DNA from: Betaproteobacteria bacterium
GTDB lineage: Bacteria > Pseudomonadota > Gammaproteobacteria > Burkholderiales > Casimicrobiaceae
Assembly (NCBI GenBank): GCA_003153475.1
Contig: PLYT01000008.1
Location: 1 to 64,000 of the forward strand
Direction: 5' to 3'
DNA length: 64,000 nucleotides
A program made the translations under genes and the position numbers. The notes below the pieces were generated by a model. The model was not told the origin of the DNA, made no database searches, and saw only the letters and a program-made list of their open reading frames with translations. Positions 1 to 8,274 of this stretch are shown here, one piece after another (position 1 is the stretch's first letter; every line of letters begins with the position of its first letter).

Positions 1-86
1 CGCAGGAAAAGTAAGCCGCGACACTCGCCGACGCCGCATTGGCGCGCACACGCGGCAACGAATCGACACGACGATGGAGCAAGGCG

Positions 87-854
87 ATGCAACTCGGCGG
101 TAGCGTCTTTCTGATCAGCGGCGGGGCGTCGGGTCTCGGCGCCGCGACGGCACGCATGGTCGTCGCCGGCGGCGGCAAGGCCGTGCTGGCCGACGTGAAC
201 GAGCGCGACGGCAAGGCGCTGGCGACCGAGCTCGGCCCGTCGGCGCGGTTCGTCCGCACCGACGTCACTGACGAGGCGAGCGGCAAGGCCGCCGTCGAGG
301 CGGCGCAAACCGCCTTCGGCGCGATTCACGGCATGATCAATTGTGCCGGCGTTGTGCACGGCGAACGGATCCTGGGCAAGGAGGGGCCGCACAACCTCGC
401 CACCTTCGCCCGCACGATCAACATCAACCTGATCGGGTCGTTCAACATGACCCGCCTGGCGGCCGAGGCGATGGCGCGCAACCCGCCCAATGCCGGCGGC
501 GAGCGGGGCGTGATCGTGTTGACTGCGTCGGTTGCCGCGTACGACGGGCAGATCGGCCAGGCAGCGTACAGCGCATCCAAGAGCGGCCTGGTCGGCATGA
601 CCTTGCCGATCGCGCGCGAGCTCGCGCGCCACGGCATTCGCGTCGTCGCGATCGCGCCGGGCCTGTTCGAGACGCCGATGATGGACAGCCTGTCGAAGGA
701 AGTGCAGGAGTCGCTGGGCAAGATGGTGCCGTTCCCGCCGCGGCTGGGCCGGCCGGTGGAATATGCATCACTGGTGGCGGAGATCGTCCGCAACGAAATG
801 CTCAACGGCGAGACCATCCGTCTCGACGGCGCGATCCGGATGGCGCCGAAATAG
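87..854 (+). CDS. SDR-family 3-hydroxyacyl-CoA dehydrogenase, type II (HSD10-like)
   Basis: This is a 255-residue short-chain dehydrogenase, probably acting on a 3-hydroxyacyl-CoA with NAD in the cytoplasm. The Gly-rich nucleotide motif GGASGLGAA lies at residues 12-20, an Asp that favours NAD at about 36 (VLADVN), an NNAG variant (NCAG) at 85-88, a catalytic Ser near 148 and Tyr161/Lys165 in YSASK. The PMMDSL segment and the C-terminal end resemble the HSD17B10/type II HADH branch. The frame is open from 39, but the ATG at 87 is preceded by GGAG at 76-79 and starts just before the Rossmann fold, so it is the better start. The exact substrate (fatty acid, branched acyl or other) is inferred from family likeness only. 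Confidence 0.85.
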   Translation: MQLGGSVFLISGGASGLGAATARMVVAGGGKAVLADVNERDGKALATELGPSARFVRTDVTDEASGKAAVEAAQTAFGAIHGMINCAGVVHGERILGKEGPHNLATFARTININLIGSFNMTRLAAEAMARNPPNAGGERGVIVLTASVAAYDGQIGQAAYSASKSGLVGMTLPIARELARHGIRVVAIAPGLFETPMMDSLSKEVQESLGKMVPFPPRLGRPVEYASLVAEIVRNEMLNGETIRLDGAIRMAPK

Positions 855-871
855 CGCGGCAGACGCGGCCA

Positions 872-1444
872 ATGCTTCGCTCATCCGCATCGCGCCTCGT
901 GCCGGACGAAGAGTTTGTCATCGACACGGCGCGGATGCGAATGATCGCGGCGCAGCTCGTTCATTTGCGGACCGAGCTTGCCGAGCCGACACAGCTCGCC
1001 GCACTCCTCGGCGCCGAGGTGCCGCCAAGCTGGCCCCCGGGCGAGTACGACCGCGATGCCATCGCCTATTTTCTGTCCCAATACGAAATCCGCGGCCCCG
1101 CGGCCGTCGGATGGTACGGCTGGTATGCCGTGTGCCGTGTGGGAGAAGGATCGCCCGCCCAACTGGTCGGCGCCGGCGGCTACTTCGGGCCGCCGAGCCA
1201 CGACGGCACCGTCGAGATCGGTTATTCGATCGCGGACGAAGCGCGGGGCGAGGGTTACGGCAGCGAGCTCGCGCTTGCGCTGACGGAGCGGGCGCTGCGC
1301 CGTCCAGGCGTGCGCCGAGTCATCGCTCACGTCGCGGCCGACAACGTGGCCTCGCACATCGTGCTGAAGCACGCCGGATTTAGTTTCGTCGCTGCCGGCG
1401 CGTCGGGGAAGCTGCGCTACGAGCGCGTCGCCAAGGCACGATGA
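872..1444 (+). CDS. GNAT-family N-acetyltransferase
   Basis: This 190-residue protein transfers an acetyl group from acetyl-CoA to an unknown amine or protein N-terminus. The N-terminal strand (TARMRMIAA) resembles the RimJ/RimL-like opening. The central EIGYSIADEARGEGYGSE block contains the acetyl-CoA pyrophosphate-binding signature (R-G-x-G-Y-G), and VAADNVASHIVLKHAGF is the usual C-terminal motif of this branch. The ATG at 872 lies 17 bases after the SDR stop. A GTG at 899 would give a nine-residue shorter protein and also keeps the full fold. It probably shares a transcript with the SDR gene, but no functional link is evident. Confidence 0.8.
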   Translation: MLRSSASRLVPDEEFVIDTARMRMIAAQLVHLRTELAEPTQLAALLGAEVPPSWPPGEYDRDAIAYFLSQYEIRGPAAVGWYGWYAVCRVGEGSPAQLVGAGGYFGPPSHDGTVEIGYSIADEARGEGYGSELALALTERALRRPGVRRVIAHVAADNVASHIVLKHAGFSFVAAGASGKLRYERVAKAR

Positions 1445-1470
1445 GCGTGTTGGGTACCCGAGGCTGACCG

Positions 1471-2013
1471 ATGGCACAGGTGATCGCACAACGGATGACC
1501 GCCGACGTCGATAGCGAGGTCATCGTCTTCCTGATCGGCATGCGCATCAATTCCTTCTGGAAGATCCACAAGTGGCTGCCGATGGCGCTGGCGATGCCGC
1601 GCATGCTGCGCGAGTTGCAGGCCGACCCGGCGTCCGGTTTCCTGAGCGGCGAATCGTGGCGGGGTAATCCGACGATCATGGTGCAGTACTGGCGATCGTT
1701 CGACGATCTCGAGCGTTTTGCCAAGGACGCTTCGCGCGCACATCGGCCAGCGTGGGCGGCGTTCAATCGCGCGACGGCCGGCAACGGCGACGTCGGCATC
1801 TGGCACGAAACCTACCGCGTGCGGCCCGGCGACCTGGAAACGATCTACAACAACATGCCGCCGTTCGGCCTGGGCCGCGCAACGCGGCAGGTGCCGGCGC
1901 AGGGACATCGCGAGACGGCACGCGATCGGATGTCGATTACGGCCCCTCCGATTGTCGAGAAGATGCCGGAGAACCCGATGTTCGATCCGGATGTGCCGCC
2001 GGCGGGGGGTTAA
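1471..2013 (+). CDS. DUF4188 domain protein (monooxygenase-like fold)
   Basis: This 180-residue protein matches my memory of the DUF4188 family. Recognisable features are the N-terminal VIVFLIGMRIN strand, WKIHKWLPMALAMPRMLREL, the GNPTIMVQYWRSFDDLERFAKD segment and WHETYRV near the C-terminus. The family is related to small dimeric alpha/beta-barrel monooxygenases and is often found near oxidoreductases. No cofactor motif is visible and the substrate is unknown. The final 40 residues are Pro-rich and probably disordered. It starts 26 bases after the acetyltransferase stop and is the last plus-strand gene before the low-GC island. Confidence 0.72.
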   Translation: MAQVIAQRMTADVDSEVIVFLIGMRINSFWKIHKWLPMALAMPRMLRELQADPASGFLSGESWRGNPTIMVQYWRSFDDLERFAKDASRAHRPAWAAFNRATAGNGDVGIWHETYRVRPGDLETIYNNMPPFGLGRATRQVPAQGHRETARDRMSITAPPIVEKMPENPMFDPDVPPAGG

Positions 2014-2045
2014 TAGTTAGAGGTGACGATTGGTACCGCGGGACG

Positions 2046-2393
2046 TTACGAGCGCATCTTCGACAGGTAGATGAGTATTGCGCCGATCAGAGTCATTGGC
2101 ACTGAGATTCTCGAAATGAAAGGAAAGAGATTTTCAGTAGCGCCCTGTTCGCCGACTGCGAACACAAGGAACGAGAGGATGCCGCTCGTAATCAACCAAT
2201 ATCCGCCAGCCCGTTTGGTAAACACTGCAAGCAGCGCCGCGGGAAGGGTGCACGCCGGCCCAGTCAGAACCGCGATCCACGATGAAATCGGCTCGCCGGT
2301 ACGAAATACCAAAATTGCCTGGAGCGCTAAATTGAAGTGCCACACACCAAGTGCCATAGCTACACAGACCGCCATCACAGAAACTGGGTTCAT
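2046..2393 (-). CDS. Small four-helix membrane protein, candidate immunity protein of the RHS toxin
   Basis: This 115-residue, very hydrophobic protein matches no family I recognise. Four likely membrane helices lie at about residues 4-30, 40-59, 63-82 and 95-112. Its ATG (2393-2391) overlaps the TGA of the RHS gene as ATGA, which implies translational coupling. A small cognate gene directly after a variable RHS toxin tip is the classical position of an immunity gene, and a membrane location would suit protection against a lipase acting on the inner membrane. The immunity role is inferred from position and topology, not from sequence similarity. Base composition is low in GC, like the RHS gene and unlike the flanks. 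Confidence 0.6.
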   Translation of the reverse strand: MNPVSVMAVCVAMALGVWHFNLALQAILVFRTGEPISSWIAVLTGPACTLPAALLAVFTKRAGGYWLITSGILSFLVFAVGEQGATENLFPFISRISVPMTLIGAILIYLSKMRS

Positions 2394-2710
2394 AGCTTTG
2401 AAGAAGGCTGCTTAGGTTTCTGATTCGCGGTTGGAAGTATTGTGCATTTGAAGAACCAGCTCACCCGTTCTTTGCCTCTCCTTTCCCCATCGTTCTTTGG
2501 CCGCGTTGTTGCCAGACAGGCGCATACCTTCTTATCGCACGACACAATTTCCGATTGCATCGCTGGACCGCCTGTTCCGAAGACCTTGTTTTTCCAGGTG
2601 GCCCGACATCCGTCGTAACACTCATCATGATCCTTGCAACATTGATCGACTCCGTCTTGTACTGGGCCGCCACCGCCTGGCCCACACCAATTACCGTGGA
2701 TGTTTTCGCC
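2390..2710 (-). other. Phospholipase A2-like toxin tip of the RHS protein
   Basis: These are the last 106 codons of the RHS gene, directly after the DPTG end of the conserved core, where RHS toxins switch to variable sequence. The tip has a Gly-rich loop (WCGPGGGG), then CCKDHDEC with the His-Asp pair of PLA2 enzymes, and further cysteines (DGC, SCDKKVCACL, FKC) that could form disulphides. It is about the minimal length of a PLA2 fold. The lipase activity is inferred from these motifs. Confidence 0.75.
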
Positions 2711-5700
2711 AGTCGGATCTATGTGGATTAACGGGTCGTTAGCCACATAAGTATAAGTATTCAACCCACCCCAGATGCCAATGGGATCGCTCTCCGTGTA
2801 CCTTCCGATCTGTGGATCGTAATCGCGGAAGTAGTTGTAGTTCGTACCAGTCTCAGCATCGTAGTACTGCCCGGGGAATCTCAAGTTGTACTTGAAGGGT
2901 CCCTGGCTCGCCGGATTTTCGTTTGGCAGATTGGCGCCGAACGGGTCGAGATTGTCCCATTGCCACATCAGCTTGTTATCGCTGGGGCGTGTAACCGCGC
3001 GACCAGTGCCAAGATGATCGGCGTGGACATAATAGATGTTTACAGGCGTCGGTATGCCGCTCGCTCCGGTGGGTCGCAGCGTCGCAACCGGCAGGTCTTC
3101 AAACCAGATCGTCTCCGCGATCAGGCTACCGGCGCGATCGTATTCGCCCAGGACATGTCCCTGCTCATCATAGACGAAGTATGTTATCGCGCCACCGACG
3201 GATTTGCTCACTCGCTGGCCCTGCGCGTTTACGCGATATGTCGCAATCGTCACGCTTCCATTGAGCACCGTGCTCAGTCTATTTGCATTGTTATAGGTAA
3301 ACGCCCATGTCCCGCTTCCAAGTAAGTAAGTGGTGGGAAGCGATCCGCTAAGCATTTGCAGTTGATTATTACCCGGCTCGTATGCAGCGTTCGTAATCGA
3401 ATTATCGATCGTAATGTTCAGGCGATTTCCCACCGCATCGTATGCGAACTGCTGGGTATGTGATGACGGGATACCGGTCTGCGCCACGGTGAGCCGATCC
3501 AATGGATCGTATTGGTAGGCCTGGCTTGCCCCAAGATGACCTGGGTCGTTGACAGCAACAATTCGGCTCGCCTCGTCGAAGGTTTGCTCCTTCCGCAAGA
3601 TACTGGCCCCGTTCCGGAATTCCCAACTCGCGACGCGGCCGTCGCGATCGTAGTTGCGAAACGTAAACAAGCCATTGCCCCAGAGCCAGCTGGACAGCGG
3701 ACCAAAAGGCATGGTGACTGCGCCGTGGAGCAGGGTTTGGCCGTTGACCGTAATCGCGGAAACGCGATTATTAATATAGCTGTATCCGATCTGTTGACCT
3801 GATGGCGATGTCATTTCAACCAATTGGCCTGCATTGTTGTAGACATACGTCACCAATTTGGTAAGGGCGTCTACGGTTTGCGCCTTACTTGCCACACGCC
3901 CTTGAGCGTTATAGGTCCAGGCCGTGACTGCTGCCGGATCCGTAATCTGCGTCAAATGGTCTTTGCCGTTAACGCCGACGTCGTACTGGAATTGGTGTAT
4001 CTCGTCGACGTTGCCTCGATGAAATACGATATTCGTTGTCCGATTGATATTGTCGTAGGTATACGTCGCAGTAACGCCGCGCGCATCCGATTTAGTAAGC
4101 AGATTACCGGCCAGATCATAAGTGTTGACTGTCGTTCCCGTATCCGGGCTCTGAATCTTGATCGGATTGTTCAGTCCATCGTACGTATAGCTAGTCACAA
4201 GCTCGCGTTGATCCGTCACTTGCCCAAGGTTACTGGCCGCGTCGTACGTATAGTGGACCGTTCCGAGATTGGGATCCAGAACCGCAGTCAGCCGATTGAG
4301 TGCGTCATAGATGTTGCCGTTGGAGTGTCCCAGGGGATCGGTCACCGTGGCAAGATTATTGTTATTGTCATACGTGTACGAAGTACGCTGCGCCTGTGCA
4401 CCGAGATCAGAGGCCGACTGATTCAGGCTATTGAACGTGCGCGACCGCGAGCGTGTCAGGTTGTCCGCCGGATCAAATACCTGCTCTTGAATACGGTTGC
4501 CGATTGCGTCCAACGTATACACAATGCTGTCGCCCAGCGCATCGTCCACTTCTATGAGGCGATGCGCGTCATCGTATGTGTACTGCAGGTAGGACGCGTC
4601 AGGGAGCGTGACCCGGATCAGTTGGCCAGCCCAGTCGTATGCATACCTCGTCGTCTCAATCCCGACTTGCCGCGATGTCAGTCTGCCCCGACTGTCGTAG
4701 GTCAATGTTGTGGTCAATCCGTTCGCGTCTGTGGTGACCCTTGGGCGACCGACGAGGTCGTAGGCGCTTATCAGCGTCACATGGCCAGCGGGATTCGTAA
4801 TCGACGCCAGATTGCCGCGTTTCCCGGGATTGGGGTCCGAATCGGAGTTGTAGGTGAAGGTCGTCGTTTTGAGGTTTGGATCGGTTGCGGTCAGCGTCCT
4901 ACCGAAAGTTCCGTAGGTCCAACTCCAGCTGCGCGTTATCGTCAAGCCGGTGCCGTCGTTTTTCGGCGCGAGGACCGATTTGGCAAGCAAATTGCCTGAC
5001 GAGTCGTATGTGAACGTAGTGGTCTTGGTACCGCCTGGTGCGGGCTCGGTTATTTGCGTCGGCAGTCGATATGTCGGATGCCATTGCGTCGTCACTGTGC
5101 GTTGTTGAGTCGTACCACTGGCTTCAGTCCGCGACGTTTCGAGATTGCGGATCAAGTCGAAAGCGAAGGTCGTCTTGACACCGTTGAAGTCGGTGATAGC
5201 CGTTGTATTGCTGTTCTTGTCGTAGGTAATCGAGCGGCCGCTATCGCCGCCACAGCCAACGCAAGGCTGCGACAGTGCCGTGTTGGTGTAGTGGCTATTT
5301 AAGTACGAATAGTCGTACTTCCGTTGGGTGCTCAGGGGATCCGTTACTATCGTACTCACCGCTGGAACTACGCCCGCGAAGTTAAATTGATACCGGTCGA
5401 CACCACCGGCATGCTCTGTCGCAATCGCCCGACCCTTCGCGTCGTAGTAAAAGCTTGCGAATCGCTCTCCATTTTCGTCGACGATGCCGGTCAACAACCA
5501 TGGCGCGTTTACAGTCTGTACGTGCGCCGTCTCGTTATAAAGATATTGGCGTTGCACCAGGTCCGGATATGTGACCGTCGCGAGGTTGCCCGCTTGATCG
5601 TACCCGTACAGGTACGGTTGGCCCGCTTGGTCGATCACCTTGATAATGCGTGCTTGTGCGTCGTAGGCGAATACGAGGCTTCGACCCAGCGAATCGGTTA

Positions 5701-6910
5701 CCTGTATCAGTAGGCCAGCCTTGGGTACCCCAGTCGTCGCGTCGTCGCTGTAGACCAAGGTCTGCGTTATCCCGTTTCGAGCGGTAATAGACCGCAATTT
5801 TCCAGTGGCGTCGTATATCTCCGTGTCATCGGAGGCGGTGACATAGCGCCAGCCTGCAAGATTATTGCTGCCGTCGACCACCGGAAGTAGCTGGTCGGCA
5901 ACATCGTGGTCGGGCGTCCAAGCCGCACCAAGGCGCTTGAAAATAAACCGCTTGCCGTCGGGACGACTGACTATAGCGATTGCTCCGGCAGTCGCAACAC
6001 CAGCGGGTGTCGCAGTGCGATCGTAGGTGTGCCGCCACTGCAAACCCAGCGCATAGGAACCGATCTGCACGGAATTGTAGTAGCGCTGGAAGCCCAGGGT
6101 GCCGAATGGCGCGGGAGCAATATCGATCTCTTGCTGAAACTTGTTGCCAGTGGCGATACTTACGGGGTTACCGGCGATCTGATTGGGTCCGGTACAGGCT
6201 CCAAGGTTTTTTGCGTCAACGGCTAGCCCCATGACGCAGGCTTCGGGATTGTGCAAAAACTCCGACCCAGTCGACGCAAGAGGCGCGGCGAACACGAATC
6301 CAGCGGGGCAAACGCCGATGCGCCTCTGGAACGGAAGAATGTCTATGGTCTGCGTGCCGGTGCAGGGGCCGCCGCCGATGGGAACTACCCATTTGTACCA
6401 AACCGACGCCTCTTCGGGTTGTCGGTCGCGCGCAACATCCGGCAAGATGCCATCCGCGTAGCTCATCGCCGAGGTTGCAGGATAGACGTTGTAATAGTAG
6501 CCCACCAAACGAGGCTCGTAGGCGAACCCTCGATATAAATAGGGTGCTGTATTGCAGGTTGTTGCAGCCGGATTTGCCGCCACGAATGCCTGGATAAGCG
6601 CTTCTGGGGTGGGAAAGTCTGGCCAGGGGCTCGGTTTGTACTGGTGAAATGCATTCCAGCTGCCTGTGGTACTCAGCCCCCAGTGGACGGTCGAAAAGGT
6701 TTCTATCGGAGCGCACAGCGCATTGCCGGCGTCGGTGCGTGTGCAAAAACTTCCGGCAGCATGCGCGGCCGTACTTAAAATGATCACTAAGAGGACTAGG
6801 AGGGCGCAAAGAGAGGATAACGGCTTGTTCGATCGCCAGCGCCGCAGCACGCGCCTTCCGATGCACTGCTCGCAGAGGTACCCCGGACTTGTACTTGAAT
6901 TGGGCGTCAT
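2390..6910 (-). CDS. Secreted RHS/YD-repeat protein with C-terminal phospholipase A2-like toxin domain
   Basis: This gene encodes 1506 residues. Order: a membrane/signal segment at about 31-50 (CALLVLLVIILSTAAHAA); a Cys-containing N-terminal region; a DUF6531-like start of the RHS shell near 246-320; many YD repeats of the form YDxxGxL; and the RHS-associated core at about 1339-1401 (LRFPGQYYDAETGTNYNYFR, ending DPTG). The tip at 1401-1506 carries WCGPGGGG, a calcium-loop-like sequence, and CCKDHDEC with predicted catalytic His1428/Asp1429, the hallmark of secreted phospholipase A2. RHS proteins form a shell that carries a variable C-terminal toxin. The ATG at 6910 has GAGGT six bases upstream; an ATG at 6964 is possible but gives a long leader. 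The gene follows the repeat-protein gene by about 60 bases and is coupled to the small membrane protein after it. Confidence 0.88.
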   Translation of the reverse strand: MTPNSSTSPGYLCEQCIGRRVLRRWRSNKPLSSLCALLVLLVIILSTAAHAAGSFCTRTDAGNALCAPIETFSTVHWGLSTTGSWNAFHQYKPSPWPDFPTPEALIQAFVAANPAATTCNTAPYLYRGFAYEPRLVGYYYNVYPATSAMSYADGILPDVARDRQPEEASVWYKWVVPIGGGPCTGTQTIDILPFQRRIGVCPAGFVFAAPLASTGSEFLHNPEACVMGLAVDAKNLGACTGPNQIAGNPVSIATGNKFQQEIDIAPAPFGTLGFQRYYNSVQIGSYALGLQWRHTYDRTATPAGVATAGAIAIVSRPDGKRFIFKRLGAAWTPDHDVADQLLPVVDGSNNLAGWRYVTASDDTEIYDATGKLRSITARNGITQTLVYSDDATTGVPKAGLLIQVTDSLGRSLVFAYDAQARIIKVIDQAGQPYLYGYDQAGNLATVTYPDLVQRQYLYNETAHVQTVNAPWLLTGIVDENGERFASFYYDAKGRAIATEHAGGVDRYQFNFAGVVPAVSTIVTDPLSTQRKYDYSYLNSHYTNTALSQPCVGCGGDSGRSITYDKNSNTTAITDFNGVKTTFAFDLIRNLETSRTEASGTTQQRTVTTQWHPTYRLPTQITEPAPGGTKTTTFTYDSSGNLLAKSVLAPKNDGTGLTITRSWSWTYGTFGRTLTATDPNLKTTTFTYNSDSDPNPGKRGNLASITNPAGHVTLISAYDLVGRPRVTTDANGLTTTLTYDSRGRLTSRQVGIETTRYAYDWAGQLIRVTLPDASYLQYTYDDAHRLIEVDDALGDSIVYTLDAIGNRIQEQVFDPADNLTRSRSRTFNSLNQSASDLGAQAQRTSYTYDNNNNLATVTDPLGHSNGNIYDALNRLTAVLDPNLGTVHYTYDAASNLGQVTDQRELVTSYTYDGLNNPIKIQSPDTGTTVNTYDLAGNLLTKSDARGVTATYTYDNINRTTNIVFHRGNVDEIHQFQYDVGVNGKDHLTQITDPAAVTAWTYNAQGRVASKAQTVDALTKLVTYVYNNAGQLVEMTSPSGQQIGYSYINNRVSAITVNGQTLLHGAVTMPFGPLSSWLWGNGLFTFRNYDRDGRVASWEFRNGASILRKEQTFDEASRIVAVNDPGHLGASQAYQYDPLDRLTVAQTGIPSSHTQQFAYDAVGNRLNITIDNSITNAAYEPGNNQLQMLSGSLPTTYLLGSGTWAFTYNNANRLSTVLNGSVTIATYRVNAQGQRVSKSVGGAITYFVYDEQGHVLGEYDRAGSLIAETIWFEDLPVATLRPTGASGIPTPVNIYYVHADHLGTGRAVTRPSDNKLMWQWDNLDPFGANLPNENPASQGPFKYNLRFPGQYYDAETGTNYNYFRDYDPQIGRYTESDPIGIWGGLNTYTYVANDPLIHIDPTGENIHGNWCGPGGGGPVQDGVDQCCKDHDECYDGCRATWKNKVFGTGGPAMQSEIVSCDKKVCACLATTRPKNDGERRGKERVSWFFKCTILPTANQKPKQPSSKL

Positions 6911-6972
6911 TGCCATACCTCGTAGTCGCGAAAGTCTGAATTCTCTTGTCGGTGTCGGGCCCATCGTTTTGC

Positions 6973-7911
6973 CTATGGCGGCCGTGCGCGTTCAATCTTG
7001 ATGACGTTGCCCGCCGAATCGTATGTGTATTGGACAATCGCACCCATGTTGACGGTGAAGCTTCGGCTCACAACAGGCGCGGCGCTGTAACTTACGTTGC
7101 CCGCCTGCGCCGCCTGGAGTGTGCAGGTACCGCCGGCTCTGATCGTTACGGTGCTGCCATTCACCGTGCACACCGTCGTGGTCGTCGACGCGAATGTCAC
7201 CGCGAGCCCTGAAGAAGCCGTCGCGCTCACCGTGAATGGTGAGTTGCCATAGGTCTTGCCTGCGAGCGCCGCGAACGTAATTGTCTGTGCGGCCTTGGCC
7301 ACTGCGAAGGTCTGATTTGCGTTCGCGGCGGCGTAATAATTGCCATTGCCGGCCTGCTGCGCTTGGATCGTGCAACTGCCGCCGGTTATGATCGTGACCA
7401 TCGCCCCGGTCGCGGTGCACACGGCAGTTGTCGTCGAGACGAAGGTAACCATCAAACGCGACGACGCAGCTGCGCTGATGGCGAAGGGTGCTGCGCCGTA
7501 CGTCTTGCCCGCCAGTGCGGCGAACGTGATTGTCTGCGCTGCTTTGGCGACGGTGAAAGTCTGGTTGACGGTTGGAGCGGCCGTGTAGATCGCGTCACCC
7601 GCTTGCAAAGCCTGTATCGTGCATATTCCTGCGCCTTGGATGGTCACGGTCGTGATGGCGACCGTGCAAATAGAGGGTGTAAGCGAAATAAAACCGACCG
7701 CGAGCCCCGAGGACGCCGTAGCGCTTATCGCGAACGGCGCCGCATCAAAGCTTTTCCCACTCAGCGCGGCGAAGCTGATGGTTTGACTGGTGAGGGCACT
7801 TGCGTCGAGCGATGCAACGAGCGAGCAGACCTGGAGCAGCGCAGTCGTCGCCGCGCTGGCTAATGCACGTATGCCGCGATGGTCCATTTCCGGCAAGTGC
7901 ATCCACTTCAT
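6973..7911 (-). CDS. Exported repeat protein with three ~83-residue beta-sandwich-like repeats and a YD-like tail
   Basis: The 312-residue product has a signal-like N-terminus (hydrophobic ALASAATTALLQVCSLVAS before about residue 40), then three repeats at about 43-124, 126-207 and 209-289. Each opens QTI(S/T)FAAL(S/A)GK and ends near (T/A)VAKA or FTV. Each repeat has two Cys (CT...CTIQA) that may pair. The repeats resemble MBG/Ig-like surface modules. The C-terminus changes to VQYTYDSAGNVIKIE, a single RHS-type YD repeat. The ATG at 7911 has AGGAG eight bases upstream; an in-frame TTG at 7959 is less likely. It lies upstream of the RHS gene and is probably co-transcribed, so it may be a surface or delivery partner; that role is inferred. 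Confidence 0.7.
   Translation of the reverse strand: MKWMHLPEMDHRGIRALASAATTALLQVCSLVASLDASALTSQTISFAALSGKSFDAAPFAISATASSGLAVGFISLTPSICTVAITTVTIQGAGICTIQALQAGDAIYTAAPTVNQTFTVAKAAQTITFAALAGKTYGAAPFAISAAASSRLMVTFVSTTTAVCTATGAMVTIITGGSCTIQAQQAGNGNYYAAANANQTFAVAKAAQTITFAALAGKTYGNSPFTVSATASSGLAVTFASTTTTVCTVNGSTVTIRAGGTCTLQAAQAGNVSYSAAPVVSRSFTVNMGAIVQYTYDSAGNVIKIERARPP
7045..7785 (-). repeat. Three tandem ~249-bp coding repeats
   Basis: The repeat protein gene contains three direct copies with an 83-codon period. The QTI(S/T)F start recurs at residues 43, 126 and 209 of the 312-residue protein. The copies have diverged, copy 1 most, so they look like old domain duplications and not a recent expansion. 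Confidence 0.8.
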
Positions 7912-8130
7912 GGGCGATTCTCCTGAGGCAAATCGCTCGGACAAATTCGTCCGACGCAAACGCGTCCGATATTGGCGCGAGTCCAGGCACGCTACGCCGG
8001 CCGCCGTCAGCAGTGCAGCTGTCAGTTCCTACAGGAATGCAGCCGGGTTCGATCGCTGTTGGGCCTCACTACGGACGCCCGCTGCAGAGTAGAAAATGCA
8101 TGTAACTCTTGCCGCGTGAGCGCCACCGCA

Positions 8131-8186
8131 CTAGGCCAAAAGTACTAGGAGGACCGACTTAGAACGATCGACCTAGGACGATCGAT
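8131..8186. repeat. Four phased 14-nt direct repeats upstream of the RHS operon
   Basis: The 363-base gap between the repeat-protein gene and udgX (7912-8274) contains four consecutive 14-mers: ctaggccaaaagta, ctaggaggaccgac, ttagaacgatcgac, ctaggacgatcgat. TAG recurs at 8132, 8146, 8160 and 8174, exactly 14 apart. This could be an operator array between two divergent promoters. No regulator or clear -35/-10 pair was identified. The rest of the gap shows no gene. Confidence 0.5.
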
Positions 8187-8274
8187 CCGATCCGTCGAAT
8201 TGGCCACGCGTGCTTGTGCGGCTTCTTTCGGGCATCGGCTTTGCTTAAACTAAGCTGTCCGACCTGGGATCCTA

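Noticed and set aside
1..14. Possible 3' end of an upstream gene (frame ending in TAA at 12-14)
   Set aside because: Only three codons are in the window, which cannot support a gene call.
3824..4999. 391-codon plus-strand frame opposite the RHS gene
   Set aside because: It mirrors the YD-repeat periodicity of the RHS gene and has no family features.
7045..7785. Regular repeats considered as a CRISPR array
   Set aside because: The period is 249 bases, the copies are diverged and lie in frame within a coding sequence; there are no short identical repeats with spacers.
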